Origin: Triops longicaudatus
Taxonomy: Eukaryota; Arthropoda; Branchiopoda; Notostraca; Triopsidae
NCBI GenBank assembly: GCA_022885665.1
Contig: JAGQDJ010000621.1
Coordinates: 2,760 to 66,759, forward strand
DNA length: 64,000 nucleotides
Direction: 5' to 3'
The translations under genes were made by a program, and so were the position numbers. Of this stretch, positions 33,208-48,200 are shown piece after piece (within the stretch, counting starts at the first letter, position 1; each line of letters opens with the position of its first letter). The notes under the pieces are model-generated. The model ran no database searches and was not told the DNA's origin. It was given only the letters and a program-made list of their open reading frames with translations.

Positions 33208-36200
33208 TCACGATTTGGGAAACGGGGGCGGCTGCTCCTCTTTGAGCAAACCCGGATACATAGATCCTATCAAGCCCAAGTTGGGGGCAAGGGCAGGGGG
33301 ATAGCCTCGTTGTACCAATTCCTTGTACGCCTGCGCCGTAGCTTCCACTGCCGAATTGCCCATAACGGAAGCTAGAAAGGGCGGTGGGAGGCCGTAAACG
33401 TGGGGTGCGTAGTACGGGTAATAGGCGGATTCAACTCCCGATGGGGTGGTGGAAGGGGCCGAAGGTTTCAAGGTCATAATTGGCGGATAAAAAAGTGGCG
33501 GGTAATTCCCTAGACTTGCACTAGAAGACATGGGTGGAGCTGGATTCGTTTCAGCGGCTGTCCGACTCCGACTGGGCGGCCTAAGGGGCTTGTCTTTAGA
33601 CCCTGAATGTGGATGTAATGGGCTTTCTTTGACCACCGGCAGGACGGAGATGGATGGTCGCGGCGACGCGGCGGTAGTTGTAGTCGAGGTGGCGCCATTA
33701 TGGACGGCTGAGCTCAGGAGGTCAGTTTTGACGCTAATGGAAACGTCATTAGGCAGGTGGAACGTCGGTTTGGATCTCGGTGGTAGTTGAATGGGTGACC
33801 ATGACGTAAATTTAGTAGCTGGGCTGGTGTTGGCTTTCTTGACCGCGTCACTGTTAGTGGTAGGTGCCCGGATGGACCCGTTTTTGCTGCTTGGCACGAC
33901 GTTGAGGACGACAACCTCGTCATTTGAGTAGTGGCCGTTGGTTGTACTGGAACTGGTGCCGCTCCCATTGCAAAGGCCGGGTTCTAAAGCTGGGGAGGGA
34001 TGATGGGCGGGTTTATCTGGCGATGTCATCTTGGCTGGGGTGATGGAAGGTGTAGTAGGTGAGATGAGCGATGAAACTGCCAAAGAGATCATGGACCGCG
34101 CGTTGGGATTCGCTGTCACGGGACTTGTGCTATTATGAGCGTAATGGGGTAGTTTGGCTGGGAGGCTCGACGTTTGCGTGGCTGACAGAAGGGTATTGAC
34201 GGCGCCTGTACTACTAAGTTTCGTCGCCGTGGTATTGAGGTTGGTGGCTAGGTACTGCTTGGGCGTTGTCAGCGCGCTAGGTTTGGGCGAAGGCGTTTGC
34301 AAAGGATGGGTGGGCGTGGCCTTGCCTGGGGCAGTGGGAGGACGCTTCGTGTCAAGGGTAGGGTCACCGTAGACACGGTCCCGGGTGGAGTACATGGAAG
34401 GCGTATGGAAGGCGGGCAAAGGTACGGGAGCCAGGGCTAAGAACGCCGCATTGAGTGACTTGGTGTTTTGGTGGGCGGGATTAGGCTTCAGAGGTGGGCT
34501 GGTGGAGCCATTCGGGTTGGAGTTGACTTTTTGGATGACAGAAGGTCGACAAGGTGACGCACGTTCAGCTTTGACAGGCGGGGCTGGGATGACTGTGACC
34601 TGTAATTCGCTCGAAGAAATTGGCCAAGGGGGCGGAGCCGCTGCATTGCTGCTTCCTTGGATTTGGTTGGCTATTCGCGCTAAATCATGCAGAGCAGAGC
34701 GAGTAGACGTTGGTGTTGCCGTGACGGAATCGGTACCGGCCATAAGCTCATGGAGAGTCAGATTTTGCGCGATAGTTGCTGGGGGCGTTTCCTTCACCTA
34801 TGTAGAACGGAACCTTTAGTTGTATGATATCGTCGCATTGAATTAGAGCAACACACGAAGCGACAAAACCGACTACACCCACACGTGATGCTGTGGCGCT
34901 CAACATTTAGAAGCGCGAATTTGGCTCCAAAAGCAAGTGCTCGAAAAACAAACCCACACTTTTCAAGAATACAGACAGCTATCCCTACAATAACAGCAAA
35001 CAGCCGTCAACTGTGACACCTACACTGAAGCATTATAATACACATTATAATGTTTTTTTTTTACGCTTCTAGATTATACATGCTAATCGCTTATAGGGAG
35101 CCAACAGATGAATCTTTGTGATGGAGCTTTTCAAAGCGTAAGTAACGTTTAATCACGGTAGGTTTTAATTTTTTTAGATGCATTACGCTCATCAATATGT
35201 TTACTGTGCAACTACTAAAAAAGACTGATAATAAAAACAAACTTGAAATGAAATGCAAACATCACTTCAATAGTATTTCTGAAGAAGAAAAAAGTTCGAC
35301 AAAACGAACTCGGAATCTTTTATTGCTATCGGACCGGGTCTTCCAATCTTATACGATACTGATCGCGCACTACACTTGCAAGTGCACGAGAGCATTAGCC
35401 TGCTTGATAGTCACACCTGGCAAGTGGTGCTACAACTAGCGCGTAAACTTGGTTTAAATATGCTTCCCTTAAAGAAAAAGACCAGTTTCATAAGGCCGCT
35501 CAACTTCTGCAGCGAAAGCATTTGGCTTTTCAAATGTCGTTACAAACAAACTTTCCGCAACAAGAAATTACCCGTTTGATGCCAAGTTTACTTACAACAA
35601 CACGCCAAAAAAGCACTACCAACTCGCTCAAGAAGCTCAAGCTTGAAGGTTTGGCAAGAAAGAAAAGAGACGACACATAAAAAGTCGTAAATGAGTTAAC
35701 CCAAGGAAAGCGTGGCTTTATGTCCCACGTGGTTATGAAGAGGTGCGAAAAAAGGGGTAGTGCGCACAGTGTAAGCTTTTTGGCAAAGGGAAGAAATAAG
35801 TGCTTTGTTGCTAACCTCGACACATGACGGCTCGAGTAGCAAATGCTTGGGTACTAGTTTGAGCGTGCCGTTGTTAACGGACGGTGACGGAAGAGTCGGT
35901 TTGGTCTCGTCCTCCTCCTGCTCCAAGACTATCACATCATCGCTAGCTTGACTGTTCTCCTCGGCGACTTGCGGGGGAGGAGCGAGCGATGATGGCGGAG
36001 GGCAAGGAGTTTCCGGTGGCTCGGAGGAAGGACATTTGTCAGGTGTAGCAGGGCGACTGGCCGCTGCCGTTGCTTTTACCTTTGGTGCTTCTGATCCTTG
36101 ATCTCGAGCAGCAGAGTTGCGATCTTCACACGACCGCCTACGAGCCGGCTCATGCTCGGATTCTTCCCGCTCTTGTTTGTGCAGTACTTTCCCGCTGTCG

Positions 36201-39200
36201 TTGCCGTTCAGCTCCAACTTGAGCACTTCGTTGCTGGCGGCAACTAAATGGGGGCGTTTAGGAGGCGAAACGCCGTCTTCTGTTTCTTCCTCCATTAACC
36301 CGGCTCGATGACGCTCGTAAGGCAGTAATAACCTATAAAACGGGGCGATTACAACACCTCTTGTTTGAAAAGGGTCTGTCAATTAGGCCCAAAACAAACT
36401 ATTACCGTTCATAATGCCGGCGTGTGCAAGTGGCAGCGGAAGTATTGGACGGTTGGCCGCCCAATTCCACGTAAATACGCTTCCACAGTTTGTAAGCTAC
36501 TGCTGCGTCGTAACCTCCCATGTCCTGAACTTTCTGAAAGAAGCCAAACAAGTCCACTATTTCGGAAAAAAAGGAGAGAAAGGAAAAAAAGATTAAGGAG
36601 TCCCGGGACAATCAATCGAATTGATTTACGTTGTTTGAAGCCGAGACTAGGGACTCGTTCAATGGGCGTGCCTCGATCCTGCATGAACGCGTGCAAACTT
36701 TGCAGAAACGTATGCTCGTTAAATGCCCGATACAAATGTTTGCGACTTTTAACGTTGACCACTGGTGGATGTAGTTCAGTCTTGCAGTTTGATTTGTTCG
36801 GTGCATCCTTACTCTGCAAGTATGAAAACATTTGATTAATAAATCAGAATACTAAATTCAAAAGAACAAACGTAAAAAAACTGAGTAGGAAAAACGCTCA
36901 AACTCAAAACCGCGGAAAACCAAGGTGCTCAATGATCATTAACATGGAACCCATACGAATTACATTCCTGAGAAGAAAATCAAAAATGTACTTTGATAGA
37001 CGACCGGACAGTACTAGCAGACGACTCAGATTCATTCGATTCCGAACTTGGGGACGGACTCCTCTTCTTCCGCTTCCGACGGGGTCTGCCTTTCCATTTG
37101 GGAGCTGCATAAAATCAATGAATTCATAAATGCATTAGGTCTTCCTTGTACACCATCCGTTTCTCTTTTTCCCTCCCCCTACGTGTTCGTTAAATTCGTA
37201 CCTAATTTTAGCCTAGAACATGTTATAGTTAAACATGAGAAATTTCAGCAGTCCATTAATAATGGTTGAGACATTTCAGTTATCCTATCAGTGATATTGA
37301 TAACTTAAGGTTCATTTCCCCTGACTTGTCTTTGTTTTACAGCTTGGTTTTTCAACATGCAAAATACTTCCGATTCTTAAGTGTAAACTATTTCTAATGT
37401 AATATAATAAAAATCATTCCCACATAATCCACGCCGTTTGTCTTACCTAAGTGATTGCATAACAAAGGATGGTCTTCCAACTCGGGGTAATCGAAGGTAT
37501 TTTTGCAAAAGAGGACCGGGGTGGAGCGTGAGGGAAGAAAAACTGCCCCCAGGGCTTGAAGGACGCCGCGGGCCCATAAGTTTGGGTTACACCCTTCAAA
37601 TCGCCGTAACGCTGCTCGGTATCGGCAGTAGTTCGAGTAGCTCAAGACCAGTACTTTGGAACTAATCGGATCCGGCTCGGAACCCCCTAGAAGGAAATAA
37701 CAACGGGAAAATGTTATTCACTTATTGTTTTTCTTTACTGACTTTAAAATTTTTTCCAAACTTTTCATAATTTATTATTATTTAAGCACAACTGATAAAG
37801 GTGATATTGATTAATAGGTTCCTGTCATCCGGAACGAACTTCTTTCCCTCGCTTTCATTTTTGGTGTATTGCAACTAGTGGAAGTAATTTTTCATTGTTG
37901 GGCAGCGCGCCAAACTGATAAAAACAAAACCAGGATATTAGGTTATCAGGCTCGAAATTTTTCGATAAAACTGCCAGCCAAGGACTTTTTTCTCCATTTT
38001 CTTCCGGTAGAAAAGCATTGCGCGGACGATTCAAGTGAAGTTACAAATTAAAGTGATTTACAGCAATTCATTTCCATAAAGAGCCAAATAAAATTCGTGA
38101 GAACGCGTCTAAAGCGAGTAAAAAGTCCAAAGTGTTTTGGCCGGGAAAGGCAAGGAAAGACAAAGAAACTCCAGAAACTTAAGTTGGTGTGTTTCGTATA
38201 AAACGTGCTTGAGTTGGCCGGGGAAGTTGTAATAGCTTCTGGTTTCTTCGCCCCCATCCCCCCTTTTCTTCCTTTCTTCTAACTATTGATTAGGAAACAG
38301 GAAAGCGAAAAACAAAAACTTTGCTTTCCCGCCAGGGCAGCCATAACTTCCCCTTGACTGAACTTAAAACCGTACTAGTAAACGACACAAAAAGGCTCAC
38401 TAATTTCTTCCGAAAGATGGCATTTCCATAGCGTGACTTTGAGGTATTCGTTGGTGAAAACAGAATGGGATCTAGGAAGTCTTAGAGAAAAAGAAACGCG
38501 TTAGGAAACAAAGCAAATGTGACGGGGGAGAAAAAATAAATAAAAAGGAAAACGAATGAAGGAAACAGTCTTAACTGGGTCTAGCACGCCATTCGCTAGT
38601 TTCTTCCTTTCTTCTTAACGCGACAATTTTCTCCTTTCTCCTGTGTGTAATAGGTGTCCAAAAAGTTGAAAGGTGAAAAGAGCGAAGTCATCTTTTTACA
38701 TGCCAATCAAACCTCAAGAATGCGTTTCTAAACATGTCCTTGACCCTCTCGGATAATAAACAAGTCCTTTGTCCACGAATAAACATGGATAAAACTTGAC
38801 CGAAGCGACAAAGCATTGCTTTATTACATACAACATCTGTGTAATGCTACTCTAATTACGGCAGCCCTCAAGTCAAATGAAATAAAAATCGCTACGTGCG
38901 AACAATACTGAGTTATAGGTAGAGCCAGTTTATTTCACCTAATGAAATTTTCTAAAAGCCTGAAATAATCATTACGTTACTGTCGATCCTACATAGTATT
39001 TCTTTCCTAAGACGGGTTCTACATAAAAGAATACAATCGCTTGTAAACACCGAAAAGTCTACAGCACGATTATTCGAGCAAACGTATTTGTTCGCAAATC
39101 ATTTATTAAAATAACTTGTGTAACTTCAATGAAATAAAATATTAATATTTATTGATATGCAAAAATGTCTCGCGAAATTTCTGACGGAAATTTTGGAGCT

Positions 39201-42200
39201 TTAATTGCGTTTCCGTCTTCACAACACGCCATGACACACGAACATCTTGACAATCTTAACCGCTAATTAAAAATAAACTACCATTTTGTGCTTTGGAGTA
39301 AACAGGCATTTCTGGCTCGCATTTGAGAGAATAAAGTTAGCAATATACCTGCGTAACTTATACTTATTATGAGTCTTGCGGCAACCAAGTTGTTTGCTTC
39401 AAAGCTTGCGTGTATTCCTTCAACGCATTTGAAATCTTGCCATTACTCAGAACAATTTGAGGTATAAATGACGCCACTACGGTAATTGCCTAACGCTCGG
39501 ACAGTTTGGCGATCAAATCCTTGGTAGAACCTTAACTTGAAGGAAAAGGTGATAAGGGGGTTGGGGGACAAGACTTTATTCTGACAAACAAGGCAAGCTC
39601 CACTGACAAAAGCTCTGATAAAGATGCTTTCTAATAAATTGAATGTCTTTCCATTGGACTGTACCAATCTCCATGACAGGACGCCTGCAAAACGGCGTAA
39701 ACGAGTTCACTGACTCTTTCCTTTGCTACCCTTTTGCATTCAAGTGCTCGCATTTAAGCGCTTGCAAAATGTTTCAAATCCACTATTGCTAGTGCTTGCG
39801 GGCGGCGGACAGGGACTGTGACGTCATCGACTCCCGCTTTCATTTCTAATGGCTTGATTTTCCGCCCCATTTTTGTACGTACAAGATAAACTAATTCGGC
39901 AATGATCCTGACCGATTTTTCTCTTTTTGGCAAGTGTGTGCATTTTACATACCCAACAGCTGTTTTTCCTTGAGAACATCTCGCATGTCTAACTGGCCCA
40001 TTAGTCCCAAACCGGCTTCCCCTGCAAAAGGATCTTCCATCATATACGTTGGCTCAGCGTTCTCTGGTCCATTTCCCCAAGCAAATCCGCTTCGCTGTCC
40101 GCGGTCCCAGCTCACGTCGTCTAATAGCCACGTGAGCATATCCACAGCCCGCAAGACCACTTTGTCGCTAATAGAAACCACTTCATCCTAAAGGGTGGAA
40201 GGAAGACAAAGAAAAGAAAAAAAATGAGCAAACAAGGTCAGCATTGTCACAAAACGCACTACAGGCCCTTCTTAATATCCCTTTTAGAATGCCAGCTTTG
40301 AACCGGCGTTAAATTGTACCAAACAAATGAAAAAATGTACAATAAATGACAATTCAAGTTATATCCCAATGATAGACGATAACTGCCTTTACTGTAAAAA
40401 CCTTGGGATCCAAGAAATCCGAAACGTGAGCTCCATAATAAACGATATTAGCGCCGTATTTTTACTGTTCTTTGCCTTTTTTATTTATTCTACCTTTTTT
40501 TCGTTGCTTGACTTCAAGTTTCTTTACAAGAAAGAAAAGTTGTTCTCGTACAAAAAAGGCACGTTAAAGAGAGAAAAAATAGGACTGTCGCAATCAATAC
40601 TTGTCAAGATACGCAATATTGCATTATATAATATACGATAGTTTTTAGAAACCGATAAAAGCGCCAAGTTTTCTCCTTTAAGGAGATTTTTCTATTCTCG
40701 AAATCTTGTCTTCAAAGACGCTGTTTTCCTTCACTGACGTCTATACACATTCAGGATAGCTTGTTCCCCCCCCAAGTCAACAAAAATAAACTGCTTCCGG
40801 AAATGGTCAGCAGTTTTTACGCCGATACTGGCACAATAGTAATTTACTTGTACACATTCTAGGCGTTCAAGATTATTCTTCTTTCCCAAAAATCTTCGCC
40901 ACTTTAAAGAAGCTTCATTTTTGTTTTCTTTCAGTTCCAAGTGTTTATTTTCCGAAAAGTTTTCAAAAAGTTTTAATAGAAAAGTTCGCTTTTGCCAGCA
41001 AAAGTGAACGCAAGACACTGAATCATTTTTTTTTCCTTTCGATGATATATTAAGCCTTTTTGTTATTAAAGACGGCACTGGGAACAACAAAAAGAAAAAA
41101 TCTGAGCCTGTTTTTTCTTTCATTTTCTTTTTCACTCGTTGAAAGAGAGAGAAAAAGTTTCCACCCATCATACCCGCGTTTTTCCTTTATCCTTGAGGCA
41201 ATTCTAAAAACTAAAAACCAAATTAAGGATCCGCCAATGTTGAAATGTTTGGGGGAAATTCAGAATTTGCTTTCCAAAAGCAACGGAACATGCAAAATAA
41301 GATAAGACATAAAATCGGGAGATAAAAATATATTCACAAATATCTCTCAATAAATCTCAACGCTATATCTTGCACTTCTCTCACGACCTCCACATTTTCC
41401 TCCCCTCTCCTTTTCTTTGTTCCTTATTCTCCTTTTCATACGTCACTATTCTATTTGCAACTCGTTCCTCGAATTTTTCCTGTTCTACGCCACTCTACAA
41501 TTCACAGTTTGTTTCAAATAAAACTATCGTTGTTTCAAGAAATTAGCCACAAAAATGGCATAGCAACCCACGGAGACGTCACACACAAAAATGTATACAA
41601 AAACTTTAAATTTGTTTTACACTTTACTGCTTCAATAAGTACTATTAGAAAGCTTTCTATTCCCGTGGCGGACAACATTAAAAACATGTTAACTGGGATA
41701 TAGAAGTATTTCAGCAAGGAAGTTAACAATCGATCGATCAATGGCGTCAAAAAATGGGCCATGTGTGGCAACTGTTGTAATGCTTGTGTTTTTATATTAT
41801 TTAAAACAGAGAAAGAAAGGAAAATAAAGGGTGAGGTGAAGTTTGGGGGTTAAAAGGGTGGCTGAGGAGGCAAGCAATGGAAATGTGACGTCACTTCCGG
41901 GAATCACGATCCCGCAAAACCGGACCTCCTTTAGGTTTCAAAACCTATTTGAGATGCGGCTAGGAATCCTTTACAAGCCTGTTTCGCACTGTTCATAAAT
42001 TATTATTCATACTCGCTAGAAAGATTTTGAGTTTCCTATTTTTGGGGCAAATTTCCAAATCTTCCTCGAAAGACGGAATTTTTAAGGAATGTTTCGAGCT
42101 TGGATTTTCAGGAAATAGAACTGAAGAATGTTCCTAATCCTTGCGCAAACTTGTGGATGCTTCGAATTGTTGATTCAAAACGTTTCTGAGGCGGAAATTT

Positions 42201-45200
42201 AGCAACTGGTAAATTGTACTTGCAAGTTTCCGATATTACATGCTTTATTTTCCTGGTTAAAATATCTAATTTCTCGGCACATAATATTCTAATACTTACG
42301 TTTACTATTCTTGTTATTTAATTTTTGGAACAATAAGAAATCTAACATTGTATACTTTTACTTTACTTTGAGTGTATCATGTTTTCATGAGTTTTATTTA
42401 CAGGTACTAAATAAGTTTCAGTTCTATGTTTGATTTATTCTTTAAGGTCGAAAAAAAACAAAACAATTGCATTGCATGGGGATCTCTATCGAAGAATAGA
42501 TTAAGCGCTCATGAAAGGATGCTAACGTCGAAGTGTTTCTCTAAGAAAATTTATGGCATTTTTTCATCTGTCGTGCTACATTCGCGTTGGCACCCTTGGC
42601 TGCTACGCAAAAACAGGATTTTTTCGTTGCCTTTTAGTTCTTGGCGTTACTAGAAAATCGAATCTTTCTAAGAAACTCGTAAGGTTTCTTCCTAACATAG
42701 TTGAGAAATGGAACACTTTTAACCACCCGTGCTTTCTTTTTTCTAACGTCTTGAGAGAGGTAAAAAATAACATTCTTTTAAATGTTATGTTGAAAAAGGA
42801 ACCTAAAACCGCTACATAAAGCACTTTCTCACCTTTCCTAGACTAAAACCAAAAACCTGACGTCTGTTTTGATCAACCCATTTAAAATTGTTCCTTAATT
42901 CTAAATAATTAATTATTTTTACAGATGGGATTTTCAACAGGGAATTTACAAGATTGATTTGAGCAGCCATTCTCCCAAAATCGAACATTTCCACAAGCTT
43001 TGAAACAGTCTTGCTTTTGGTTCCTATCCCACTTTATACGTTTCTTTTAGACATCCACGAAACTAAAAAACGAACACATAGAGAACAAAGAGGATTGACT
43101 TGCGATTCATCGTTTAAACTCCCATTCTTTGATCGAGCGACATTTTTATGAAAAACCAAACGTCGCGTTTTTCCACCAAGTAAAAGACATTAGTAAAGAG
43201 CTTAGGATTTATTTTTGGATAAGATGTCCCCTCTTCTTCGTCTCTTCCCTTTCTTTCAAGTTTTACTTTCTCACAAATAAGAACACGTATGACGTCACTA
43301 ACACTCCAACTCGGCGTGCTAACCGTGTACTAACCTATACCCGCACTTAAGGAAAGGCTTGGAATTCTTGCGAATCAAATGAATCGTTAAAAAACGAATG
43401 TAGCTTAAAATGATAGATCACTCTATAATACATATTACAGCCTCCATATAACGGATACAACCTCAACTGACAGATCCTCGTTTTTTTAAAGCAAAAGTAA
43501 AAACGATAATATAATTTCATGAAGAATATAGTTCGTACTTAAAATTATTACTTGATATCATTACTCCACGCCTGAACTTTTCAATAAGATTATAAATTGT
43601 ATATTTTACAGAAAAGTAAAGTTGTCGGATTTACGCTAGTTATTATGTGCTCTCAGTTGTGTAGACTAGACCACCATCGTAAATGGAGGTGCCATTGTAC
43701 TTATATTGATAGTTCTTCCGCTACCAAATTCCCCTTCTCATACCCCCACATCCTTCGACCTTCCTCTCCGTCCATTCCTTCCTCCCAGAAGGTCAGTTAT
43801 GCTTAATTGCTCCTTCTCAAGAACGTTTCGCTTCCGTAAAAACGAAAACGGGGAGGGGCCAAACCCACTTTCAAAACCATTTCAGATTGATTTCGTGTAA
43901 TGTTTTATTTTCGTGGTAGCGTTTTTCGCTCTTGACATATATTTATCTTGCCATAAGAGACAAAGAATAATATAACGAATAGTGAAGCCGGGGGGGGGGG
44001 GGGAGGAATAATGAAATAAAACGAGCTCAGGAACGCTGCGAACAAACTGAGTTGCTATGGCAACTCCAGGATGCTAACTTTGACAGAGTAGCTCGGCCAA
44101 AAAAAGAAAAGAAAAAAGTAAATTCGAAAACTTTTCTTGCGCTGGCAAAGCAAAATGAAGGAAAGAAAGGGCGAACTGAAGAGAAAGAAAGATCCAGGGC
44201 GAAAAAAGGGAAATATACAAGAAATTGTTACCGTGCTTAGCTAGAGTGCAAGCAAGTCCTTCGAGAACCCCCAAACGGCCTTTGATCCGACACTTTTATA
44301 GCCGCCCTTTCTTGGAATTTATTATGCTCTAATCAAACTTAAAACCTTAGCGCTCCCTATCCAAACCCCACCTTGGCTCTTTATACCGTAACTAGCGCGT
44401 AAAATAATGGAAATAGCAGAGCCCGTTTACATCGTGTTAGACATTCCAAATTGGTATATCCAAGAAAAGAAACACATCGAAAATATCCTTGAGAAGGTTT
44501 AATAGGACAAGAAAATAAATGTTTTGATTTAATTGTAAAATATTAGGAAAATTCATCAGCATAAAGAAACAACGTGTTAAATGACTAATGTACAAAATCA
44601 CAATAAAGATATTCAAATATACTTAATTAGCCACTTAAAATGATTTTTTTTCCTACTCGTAATGACAAAATTACGAGACTTAAACCGAGGTTAGCTGCAA
44701 GAGAAAATAAAAGCTTGTCAGTTAAACTATGATTAAGGTGTCGTTCTATACCCTAAGTTTAGTCATGTAAGATTAGGTTTAAATAACCTGTACTTCTCAA
44801 TTATTCTGAAACATGAGACATATACTTCTTAAGATGTTATTTGACACATTCGTGCTTATTCTTATATTGATTTTGAGTTACAGCCTTTGAATATAGGTTC
44901 ATTTGTGCAAGTGTGTTCGAAGTGGCACCAAAAATCAAGTTTCCATTTCCGTTTAATAATGTAGGCATTTTTGCTTTGAGTGGGAATTAAGTACGGTGTA
45001 AGGATCTGTTTTACTTGTTTTACCAGAGCTTTGCGTCCGTTTTAATGCGTTGTTAAGCTCCTTCATTTTCAGTTCACGTTCCTTTTCTGGTTCTTTTTAT
45101 TCAGCTTCCCTTTCTCCCCAACTTAGAGCCTAAGGCATAAAAAGAACGTTTTCCTGTACGCTGTCGATTATACTTGAGGTATGGTGTGTATATAGTTAGA

Positions 45201-48200
45201 AGAAACGGCGGAAAAGGGAGAGAAAGGAGAGAATGAATCAAGAGGACTTGAGGGTGACACAGACAAGGAAATGGGATCCAAGAATTTCAATCAATTTAAA
45301 AATTTTACCTACCGCTTCGGACGTCAGCGTCCAGAAAACAAACCCGACTGATCAAAATGAATTTTGTATATCTTAAAGAAAATACACAGCAAAACCCGAA
45401 ATTCAAAGTCTTGCTGTGCTTCTTTTGATCAAAGCGGAACTGAAACTATCTTCGTACGGTTCCTTTCGATTTAGGCGGAAATTAAATGTACTATGGAGTA
45501 CAGAAAACAAATGGTGTGACAGTACTATTTAGTTTATATTTATAATTTATACTTTATAATTTATGATTACTGTTTATCAACCCATAAATAAGTATTCAGA
45601 CACGGCGATTATGTGTATTAAAAGGTGCGTTAGTTTCCTTGTACAAGATTCTGCATTTCGAAGTTATTCAGCGAATTTCAATATTCATATTCGTACACAG
45701 TGCGAAAGTATTATACGGTTACATTCACATAGTTGGAATTTTCTACCCTCGATATAGATATGAAAAGTAATGTTACAAAATACAACACATTTTATACTTC
45801 GAAATGTTGATATCGTAAATAATAAAATGAACGATAATTTAATCATTTCTCAAGCCTTGCTCTTCAACTTGTTACTTAGCGTTTTTTAATTTGTTACTTC
45901 CCATTGTCGGTAAACTTTCACAGTAAGCATTGACGTTGTGAACCATTATATGTAGCACTCGTTGTCGTTGTTCATCAAGAACAGTTCCATGGTTGCACAA
46001 TAATAAGATATTATTGAAATAAGCAAACCTCACAGGATTGCCCTGAGAAACGCTCAAGACAGCGAACGTTTTTGTTTATTTCCGTAGGTAGCATGTCTTG
46101 GCTCGACGTGACGATTATCATCACAAGCGAGTAATCGGGACACCTGAACCTAGACTAGCTAATACGACAGCTTTCCCCAAGTTTTGAACAGCTCTGGCCA
46201 CCAACGCTTTCAGTTTTACGGTTTAACAAGTACGAAGGGATATCCAATAAAGGACATTGTCCCTAATTTTCAAATATCACCTGATTTCTCAACTGCATCT
46301 ATCTTTCAAAAATGTATATCATACCGAGCTTATGAGAATTAACGGAAATTCAAACTCAAGCGTTCCTTCTTAAATGTGATCAAATTAAACCACTTCAGTG
46401 TCAATGTAGTAAACCCTCATTTAAAGAGTCTTGGAAAACCTTTTAATTCGATTTTCGCTATTTGGGTCATAAGGTCAGCTCATCTTTCAAGAGCTATTCC
46501 GCAACGACGGACACTTCAAGTTTTTCCGTTGCTCCAAATCAGAAAAAAATATACGTAAATTAGCTTTAACCTATGGATTTAAGATCGGAAACAAATGAAT
46601 ACATAACGAAATTTTAGTTTTCCCAATGTACTTGAAGTAAAATATTAATACACACGTGCTGGACATGAAAAACAAGTACTAGATATAAACGTAAATACAT
46701 TACTAAAAACAAGAAAATTTAAATTGATATTTTTTCATAGCCAAATTAATAGAAACGAAAGATGCCCAAACGTTTTTTCTCAAAATCGATTTCGACTACG
46801 AAGGCGAAGATCTAAGACGAATTCATAATAAATAAAATATAATTCATATATGTTTAAACAATAAGTAATAGATAAGACACAAAATAAAATCTAAACTAAA
46901 TGAATAGTATTAATAAAACTGGCACTATAAATGTTAATATCCAGCTCGCTTGTCGATTTACTTAGTACTTTCCCTGCAAAAACGCTTAATTGGTGCTAAC
47001 GGTTAATAACAACAAAAACATTCCATGCAAGTGTTACTATTCTTTCTCGTCGTTTCTTTATATTCCTGACTGGTCGTGCCTCCAATGAAAAGTAACATAA
47101 TCAAGGGGAAGAATGTCGTAATTTCCCTAAATAACAATGAAATTTGCGGTTTACCGGCCAACTTCACTTTTGCAAACTGCGCAAAAAGAACCTTTTGTCA
47201 ACCCCGTCAATTGCTTGGGTGTGTAAATGAAAAAGGGCTGCTTATTTGGAACTCCTTTAGGTAGGCGGAGGGGGAAGGGGTAGGTGGCTGAATGTTCTAT
47301 TAAATACGAATCTTTCCCCTTCTTTAAAAGTTTCACGTGGTGCAACAACCGCTGCTATGCGTTTTGCCTTCATGTCGCTAAGCACCGCTATTGATTGCCA
47401 AGTAGGGTGAAAAGAGAAGGGACAGGGGGTGGAGTAAGGGGCTAGAAGGGACCCCTGTTCCCGAAAAACAGGGTGGTCGGGGGAGGGATTGGGTTGATAG
47501 AATCGAGCTGGGCAAAGTTCCTGAAGCAAGACGAAGAAAAAGGGGAGTTTCCAAATTGAACCCTCCCTCTTCCTCCCCTTTTGCGCTTTCTTACTCTCTT
47601 TTTCACCCCCTCTCCCTTCTCCTTGTCTGTTTATGATGATATCGCCGAGATATGACAAACGGTTTTCGAATCTTTTAACAACTCCACTTAGCCACCCCCT
47701 TCCCCCTACCGTATTTTCTTTAGTTTTATTTCTTTTTTTTTTAATAGAACATTTATTTTTATCCACGTTTTTCCGACGTATTTGATAATTTCCTTCTGAC
47801 TTCTTTTGCTTTGCACCCGAAAAATGCCAACCCTCTTATCTTCCCTCTGGGTTGTCTTTTAACTACGTAAAAGGAAGTTGCCCCTATGTAAATTGGGGGC
47901 TTTAATTAAAAGGTCATAAAGAAATTTTCTGGGCGAAGGTTGTTGGGGAAGAAAGAACGTGAGACATTTCGAAAGGGGCTTAGATGCAGAAAAAAAAAGA
48001 ATTGTTGAAAGGGATTTGACTGCGTGACAGGATATGCTAAATTGCTCTTAATCTGCTTGCAACTCCTGTACGCCAAAGAAATTCCAAATAAATCACATTT
48101 TCTCCCTTGCAAATCTCACGTCCCTCCCTCTAATAAGAAAGACAAGGAAAAATACCAGAAAACGAAATAGCACGGAGACGTTACGTGCATGTTCTGTTCA

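Noticed and set aside
33510..34819. Plus-strand and alternate-frame ORFs across the last ARID5 exon (144, 86, 84, 72 codons)
   Set aside because: They are antisense or shifted readings of the GC-rich, proline/serine-rich ARID5 tail.
47257..47766. 169-codon minus-strand ORF
   Set aside because: It is a reading of pyrimidine/purine-rich intron DNA with no domain and no conserved motif; it did not supply the ARID5 N-terminus.
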